This document shows, one piece after another, positions 5,001-7,773 of a stretch of 7,773 bases of DNA (position 1 is the stretch's first letter; each line of letters begins with the position of its first letter). The stretch spans positions 1-7,773 of the forward strand of contig JANLHA010000265.1 of assembly GCA_024653845.1 (NCBI GenBank). The letters are read 5' to 3'. This stretch comes from Candidatus Omnitrophota bacterium (lineage in GTDB: Bacteria; Omnitrophota; Gorgyraeia; Zapsychrales; JANLHA01). A model generated the notes under the pieces. The model ran no database searches. It was given only the letters and a program-made list of their open reading frames with translations, and was not told the DNA's origin. The position numbers and the translations under genes are program-made.

Positions 5001-7773
5001 GATTAAAATAATGCCAAACGGATACTTGATCTGAAATTGATCGTCTCAAAGCCGTAGGCGCACCTTCTGATGCGATACGAATATCAAAATTCTCAATCGG
5101 CTGGTCGGTGGCGGGATCAAGGCGCGGGAGCGTGTAAGCATCGATCTCTGCGGCCGGGCGGCCTTCGGCTCGCATCCCTTCTTTGTGCGCGGCCTCAAGC
5201 ATGCCAATGACATGATTTTGCCGACGGATGAGTTCGAGACGCCGAGTTGCTGCACTACCCCTGATCTCGAAACGCGTACCAAAGGTCCCATTGGCATAGT
5301 CTTGGGTATTGATCCCTAAATTCTCTGCATCCTCTCCTTCCTCTAAAATTCTGATTCCTTCCTCATCAATCTGCCGAGCCTCATTGATCAAGAACTCTAA
5401 CTCTGCCAATTCATGCTTAGCCTTGGTCGCGTTGCGCGCATAAACCGCCAATTGATAAGTGCCTCGCCCGGCGTGGTCAGCCTGAAAATCGTGATGAATA
5501 ATAACGACAATCCCATCTTTTGTTAAATACATCTTATCTTGGGGATACTCAGCACCCGAGAGAGCGAAGGCCTTTTCTCGCCCCACAGCCCCTAAGTCTC
5601 GGGCGGCCTGTTTCAAATCAGGGATCCGTTGCTCATTTTCAATCAATTTATAATGCAAAATTCTTCCTCTCATGATCAGCTCCACCATGAGCAGAGGAGC
5701 AATTTGACCCCGAATAACCCTTCCGAAATTGCCTTCATCATTCAAATGGTCATGAGTCGAACGCAAATAAATGAAGAATTCCTTTGCCAGAGAGAGCTTA
5801 TCTCCTCCCCCCGCTGCGATCCGGATATCAAAATTACGCATGGCTTTTTTGAGATACGGGCTGGGGACAAACTCATCCCCTCTTCCTTCAGCCTCTAAGC
5901 CCGCGCGATGGGCCTCATTAAGAATATTAATCAAAAGATTCTGTCGTCGGAAAAGCTCCTCCTGATCTGTTGTGGCATGCCGATTCCCCAACCCATTTCC
6001 AAACTCCTGTATTCGAGCGCCTAAAAGTTCATCTGGATCATCTTCCAAAAGAATCGCGTTCTTGCGGGCCACGCGGAGGACATCAATTAATTCTGCGAGT
6101 TCATGTTTGACTTTATTTTCATCGGAAGCATAAACAGACGGCTGATAAGTTCCCCGTCCGGCGTGATCAATCAAATTAAAACGGCTATCGATAATGATAA
6201 GAACATTGCCGTCTTTGTAAATTTTCCCTCCACTAGGAAGTTCAACAACTCCGTTTTCCCCATAATCTTCAATGAGCTGATCAAAATCATAAATACCACC
6301 ATCCTCTTCAACATCAAATCCTACGTCGAGAAGCTCATGGACGATCTGGTCGAGCACCCATCGGACAGCTTCGTTATGAAGCTGAATAAATTCTTGATCA
6401 AATTCTTTAATGTAATTCTCCCCCGTCGCAGAGGCTTGAGCTAATGGAGCTTGTACACCCTGAAATTTTGGATGATTTTGCAAATCTGTCCGCGTCACAT
6501 CGTTAAAGATGGTGTTATATCGAATATTTTCGTACCCTGAAATTTGGCGGAGCGCCTCGAAAAGTGAGATAATTGTTGCCCCAGCAGGCATTTGATCACT
6601 ATCCAAAATTTCTCTCAATTTTGATCGGCGGGCCTGAACCTGGGGCCGCGTCGTCTTCTCTTTAGAACGAACGGCTAAAGCCGGATGAGATCGTAGTTCA
6701 AAGTCTTCGATGGTATCGTGCCTGACTTCATCTTCTGTTGCGGAAGCGAATTCCGTATGAACATGTGTTAAAGCCGCGTGAAGATCAGCTCTGGGAATAG
6801 GCCCTGCTTCGGCAGAGAGAGTTAAATTTAAAATTTCCCTAAGGGCATCTCTCCGAGCTCGGACGGCAGCAGAAATTTCTTGCTTCGACTGACGCGTTCT
6901 GGGCTCCTGTGCACGAGGACTTTTGCGAAGTTTAGGATTCGTTCTTAACCGACGATCAATGGCGATATCACTTCTGACCTGCTTGAGCGTAGCCTCTGCA
7001 TATTCCGGACGCGTTTTTAAAATCTCCCATAGATCGATGCTGGTGATAGTCTGTTCTTGTTCTTTAAGAATTCTTAACAAAAAATTCCGTCGATCTCTTA
7101 ATCTTTGCCCCGTCGCTAGATCTCTCACTTGTAAACGAGAATGGTCTTTGAGGCGAGCATCCAGGGTAGTATCATTGACAACATCCGAGGGACTTACTTT
7201 TGCAAATTGATCATTTTGGATCAGTTGAAGCCATAGCTGTTGACGACTGATGGTCGCTGCTTGTCTTTCAAGAATGGAAAAAAGAGCATCTCGCCTTTCT
7301 CTGACAGTCTCTGGATCAGATATTTGTCTAGGCTTTCTGCGCAAATTGCCATGATCTCCTAAACGAGAATCCAGACGCAGATCGTTGCGAATCGTACTAT
7401 CCGTGATGTCTTTAAATCCTCGAGCCTTTAACTCCCTTAAAATGTCACCGGTCCCTATGCCTTGGGGGTGAGCTTCGAGAATCGAGTAAATAGCAGTTCG
7501 CCTTCTTCGGGTCTTCTCCTCATTCACACTTGCTGCGATTCGAGCCTGCGACTGTCCTGACCGAAACTGTTGGGCTGCTTGTTCGTCAACGACCCCTTGC
7601 CCGCCGTGGCGCCGACGACGAACTTCGTTGTAAGCCTGAACACCCGTCAATCCCTCATCGCGGCGCAGTCGCACCTCTTCAAGTTCATCATCGCGCTGGG
7701 CCGGCAATTCACTCTCAAACCCCATTACCACCCAACCACCCTGCCACGGGAAATTGATCGCCTGAACACCACT
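1780..7773 (-). CDS. Giant multidomain protein: HTH-like repeats, HELAE modules, internal Tat-like signal, TraB-like domain (5' end may be missing)
   Basis: One uninterrupted frame gives at least 1,983 residues counted from a GTG at 7731 (ATG at 7725). The frame stays open for a further 14 codons to the right edge, so the true start may be outside. I do not recognise the whole protein. In order, using GTG numbering: a basic leader (1-74); five winged-helix-like repeats (about 75-425); two modules with DHAGRGTYQ and HELAE (about 437-645 and 648-890); SRRGFF plus a hydrophobic stretch (914-937); a TraB/GumN/TIKI-like domain (about 941-1210) with GMNH, Glu977 and GRGH; a segment with HEAAE (1332-1336) and EREAH (1347-1351); a charged helical region (about 1370-1545); a stretch with GDGTFIGNKGGGQF (1558-1571); and a tail with GGIDFNP (1917-1923). 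Apart from the 914-937 segment I see no membrane span. Base composition swings sharply along the gene, from about 32% to 70% GC in 60-base blocks, which suggests assembly from parts. The stop lies 20 bases before the ketosynthase start. Overall function is unknown. Confidence 0.85.
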   Translation of the reverse strand, partial: SGVQAINFPWQGGWVVMGFESELPAQRDDELEEVRLRRDEGLTGVQAYNEVRRRRHGGQGVVDEQAAQQFRSGQSQARIAASVNEEKTRRRRTAIYSILEAHPQGIGTGDILRELKARGFKDITDSTIRNDLRLDSRLGDHGNLRRKPRQISDPETVRERRDALFSILERQAATISRQQLWLQLIQNDQFAKVSPSDVVNDTTLDARLKDHSRLQVRDLATGQRLRDRRNFLLRILKEQEQTITSIDLWEILKTRPEYAEATLKQVRSDIAIDRRLRTNPKLRKSPRAQEPRTRQSKQEISAAVRARRDALREILNLTLSAEAGPIPRADLHAALTHVHTEFASATEDEVRHDTIEDFELRSHPALAVRSKEKTTRPQVQARRSKLREILDSDQMPAGATIISLFEALRQISGYENIRYNTIFNDVTRTDLQNHPKFQGVQAPLAQASATGENYIKEFDQEFIQLHNEAVRWVLDQIVHELLDVGFDVEEDGGIYDFDQLIEDYGENGVVELPSGGKIYKDGNVLIIIDSRFNLIDHAGRGTYQPSVYASDENKVKHELAELIDVLRVARKNAILLEDDPDELLGARIQEFGNGLGNRHATTDQEELFRRQNLLINILNEAHRAGLEAEGRGDEFVPSPYLKKAMRNFDIRIAAGGGDKLSLAKEFFIYLRSTHDHLNDEGNFGRVIRGQIAPLLMVELIMRGRILHYKLIENEQRIPDLKQAARDLGAVGREKAFALSGAEYPQDKMYLTKDGIVVIIHHDFQADHAGRGTYQLAVYARNATKAKHELAELEFLINEARQIDEEGIRILEEGEDAENLGINTQDYANGTFGTRFEIRGSAATRRLELIRRQNHVIGMLEAAHKEGMRAEGRPAAEIDAYTLPRLDPATDQPIENFDIRIASEGAPTALRRSISDQVSVWHYFNPVLSRRGFFRLAGGLLALAPAALSAQPVARVKSFFIVGMNHQAPNDDAFQARLVQAASQRKIVLGIEGLVRNEAQEQEFLQNAYALQDKGFTFGYEDEFANKYSGSLLHYGYLSNGMKEQEVTTKAQLIYDLRQSENFRKYWQKLRERSLGPSVKTLYDQLTRYYQENKGADLRSFVNKFADSLGTYGTNQDWIALLKEIILVMNEDIKGFTGDFQLNLGRIESYLQDPKNVTHQSYVVEEVNGKWRDKFILKNMREIAAIAESKGLDVYFLVGRGHVQNLSAALHQGTGKLVMRVYATPHIIAPQYLPWYQSGQMKSLGVREAGSIEAEQDLSDLHEVWTGQAVQTPQQSLTKIMDGRVRSEIQARVIYSDHPRLERAGGYYFQVEKPEDGIKAGEWVIVVNRNDAFGDAASAIAQETLFHEAAEIWLRTEHDYSEREAHVIASAMQRQEPEFAPDGGLTAYDRYQLETMPIERLRQLRREYATGRRHREHYPILREAAQRGIPLNADEAIAYEENVFQQVIVDRLFDQYWVDNDLAEYRYLRDALERQESFELIKAELIDDSAVRMVFLKRLSSEEVGEIIAAPDTRDGDHALMQQYASFSVGEAAVANRLAGQGIPIIAGLVDRASWDTFTYEVANARQPLFPLGDGTFIGNKGGGQFLFPRREPFFWLAHNWNKFVGLASKEEAQQSREAAGALSSFASRFPRMLGYQPVLWLPNKDGNFQPVASLNLKDKDARDFEPVLVFNIYGSLHRLDKFPQLIKSDSHLDRLSWRISRTLSGQGILPAGTAFSGRELIYWLMGRFGETQALKQNTGWYKKTLHSQDFVFDGREADREEFDQYEDHMQIVDARGGVEAGDYELLRDQHLSTRGMEVLLLTLQKMIQSAKENNQEEDLFPDRLEVLKNLFQKYFEQLDEEYLRIWATAFQEPGAEGFVMSRALRNANQDTEMRMDIFHPASQITEEKNREQTAEVNGWILQWAKEELAQRIRGADNPSAEGITGQSMTPGGIDFNPNKMDLQTRGEGMQSAPIFDPSSLENVIIDGFMPVILNIQPVTNFDLLLGETTEENSGRIS
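2632..3081 (-). other. Weakly SelO-like stretch of the giant gene
   Basis: Residues about 1551-1700 include PLGDGTFIGNKGGGQF (1556-1571), then SKEEAQQSREAAGAL, then VLVFNIYGSLHRLDKF. The order and rough character recall SelO/YdiU pseudokinase AMPylases, which have LGDGR.....G, KGAG, SEAM and a later SHLR.G.F, with Lys1566 in place of the nucleotide-binding lysine. The match is by eye and partial, and I cannot identify the catalytic Asp and Asn that SelO needs further on. The region may instead be an unrelated domain. Confidence 0.2.
3637..3969 (-). other. HEAAE / EREAH putative metal-site segment of the giant gene
   Basis: Residues about 1255-1365 contain a beta strand (EWVIVVN, 1307-1313) followed by a helix with FHEAAEIW (His1332, Glu1333, Glu1336). 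After 15 residues comes SEREAH (His1351). This is a third HExxE followed by a conserved AH, as in the two HELAE modules but with the spacing shortened from 65-76 to 19 residues. It resembles a compact zincin-like arrangement, HExxE plus a downstream His in place of HExxH plus a downstream Glu, but I cannot assign a peptidase family. The coding DNA is GC-rich (35 of 60 at 3661-3720) next to the AT-rich TraB-like segment. Confidence 0.4.
4102..4911 (-). other. TraB/GumN/TIKI-like domain coding segment of the giant gene
   Basis: Residues about 941-1210 show the signature of the TIKI/TraB/erythromycin-esterase/ChaN superfamily. There is an N-terminal strand ending in a GX2H motif (G948-M-N-H951), a conserved Glu977 after a second strand (VLGIEG), an Arg with Asn-Met nearby (R1157 and KNM 1163-1165), and a second GX2H near the end (FLVGRGH, G1184 to H1187). 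In this superfamily these residues form a putative metal-dependent active site, and several members act outside the cytoplasm, which fits the Tat-like segment just before it. The coding segment is visibly AT-richer than its flanks (19 GC of 60 bases at 4441-4500). The substrate is unknown. Confidence 0.55.
4921..4992 (-). other. Internal twin-arginine signal-like segment in the giant gene
   Basis: Residues 914-937 read SRRGFFR followed by a mildly hydrophobic LAGGLLALAPAAL and then SAQP. This matches the Tat signal pattern: S-R-R-x-F-F, a short h-region, and a small-residue cleavage site around ALSA. It sits about 913 residues into the frame, directly before the TraB-like domain. No ATG or GTG lies just upstream. 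A TTG at 5049 (residue 895) could start a separate protein with a 19-residue n-region before the RR, but its only ribosome-binding candidate (AGAAGG) is about 13 bases away and weak. Confidence 0.55.
5062..6423 (-). repeat. Two copies of a DHAGRGTYQ / HELAE module within the giant gene
   Basis: Residues about 437-645 and 648-890 are two diverged copies of one module. Shared landmarks in order are a beta strand (VLIIID or IVVIIH), DHAGRGTYQ (522-530 and 752-760), VYA, KHELAEL (542-548 and 772-778), then RRQN..I..L..AH..G with His608 and His849, then AEGR, and finally NFDIRIA (633-639 and 881-887). The HExxE followed by a distant conserved His could be a metal site, but no known peptidase family is recognised. 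The identical nine-residue DHAGRGTYQ is coded by different codons in the two copies, so the duplication is not recent or the peptide is under strong selection. Confidence 0.65.
6457..7509 (-). repeat. Five tandem winged-helix-like protein repeats within the giant gene
   Basis: Residues about 75-425 hold five degenerate repeats. Each starts with RR followed by a helix ending in IL (RRTAIYSIL, RRDALFSIL, RRNFLLRIL, RRDALREIL, RRSKLREIL). A second helix with D or Q plus L follows, then a turn-helix of the type ITDSTIRNDL, and most end near RL..HP.L. The conserved Asp of the recognition-like helix falls at residues 117, 187, 255, 339 and 411, so the period is 68-84 residues. The pattern resembles the N-terminal DNA-binding wing of ArgR and DeoR regulators (TVxRDL). 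The repeats are diverged at DNA level, so this is an old protein-level duplication. DNA binding is inferred, and a protein-interaction role is equally possible. Confidence 0.6.

Noticed and set aside
4921..5062. A missed gene boundary or frameshift between the HELAE modules and the TraB-like domain
   Set aside because: The frame is continuous with no stop. The only internal start near the signal-like segment is a TTG with weak ribosome binding, so I kept one gene and reported internal initiation as a possibility.
6103..6444. Plus-strand frame of 113 codons
   Set aside because: It lies antisense to the first HELAE module, whose motifs are clearly coding on the minus strand. It has no recognisable domain or ribosome-binding site.
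1..7773. CRISPR array, tRNA or rRNA, insertion sequence, or rho-independent terminator
   Set aside because: No short regularly spaced repeats, cloverleaf-like or rRNA stretches, transposase motifs, or hairpin plus T-run in the only non-coding gap were seen. The window is almost fully coding.

Overview
All three genes lie on the minus strand, so transcription runs from right to left. In that order they are a very large multidomain reading frame (1780 to the right edge, at least 1,983 codons), a FabF-type ketosynthase-like protein (521-1759), and the first 173 residues of a FabG-type 3-oxoacyl-ACP reductase (1-521, cut by the left edge). Almost no base is non-coding: 20 bases separate the large gene from the ketosynthase, and the ketosynthase stop overlaps the reductase start as TAATG.

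The organism cannot be named with certainty. The features are a bacterial type II fatty-acid or polyketide gene pair, moderate and very uneven GC, a giant cytosolic-looking mosaic protein, and recurring motifs (DHAGRGTYQ, HELAE, NFDIRIA, a C-terminal GGIDFN tail). From memory of such mosaic proteins, this fits an uncultured lineage such as Omnitrophota (OP3). That is an inference, not a search result.

Large gene, N to C: a basic leader; five tandem winged-helix-like repeats (residues about 75-425); two copies of a 200-240 residue module carrying DHAGRGTYQ and HELAE (about 437-890); a twin-arginine signal-like segment in the middle of the chain (914-937); a TraB/GumN/TIKI-like domain with two GX2H motifs (about 941-1210); a segment with HEAAE and EREAH (about 1255-1365); a long unrecognised region with a weak SelO-like stretch (about 1550-1700); and a C-terminal tail. 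The frame shows no start before the right edge that is clearly the true one, so the N terminus may lie outside the window.

Ketosynthase and reductase: the ketosynthase keeps the FabF scaffold, but all three members of the catalytic Cys-His-His triad are replaced (Phe163, Asn302, Glu339). It is therefore best read as a chain-length-factor-like or other non-condensing partner, with the active ketosynthase expected elsewhere, perhaps further downstream. The reductase has an intact Ser-Tyr-Lys active site. Together they suggest part of a specialised acyl or polyketide chain-building locus rather than primary fatty-acid synthesis. A perfect TATAAT sits 7 bases before the ketosynthase ATG with no ribosome-binding site, which points to a leaderless transcript starting there. 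No functional link between the giant protein and the acyl genes can be shown beyond shared orientation and proximity.
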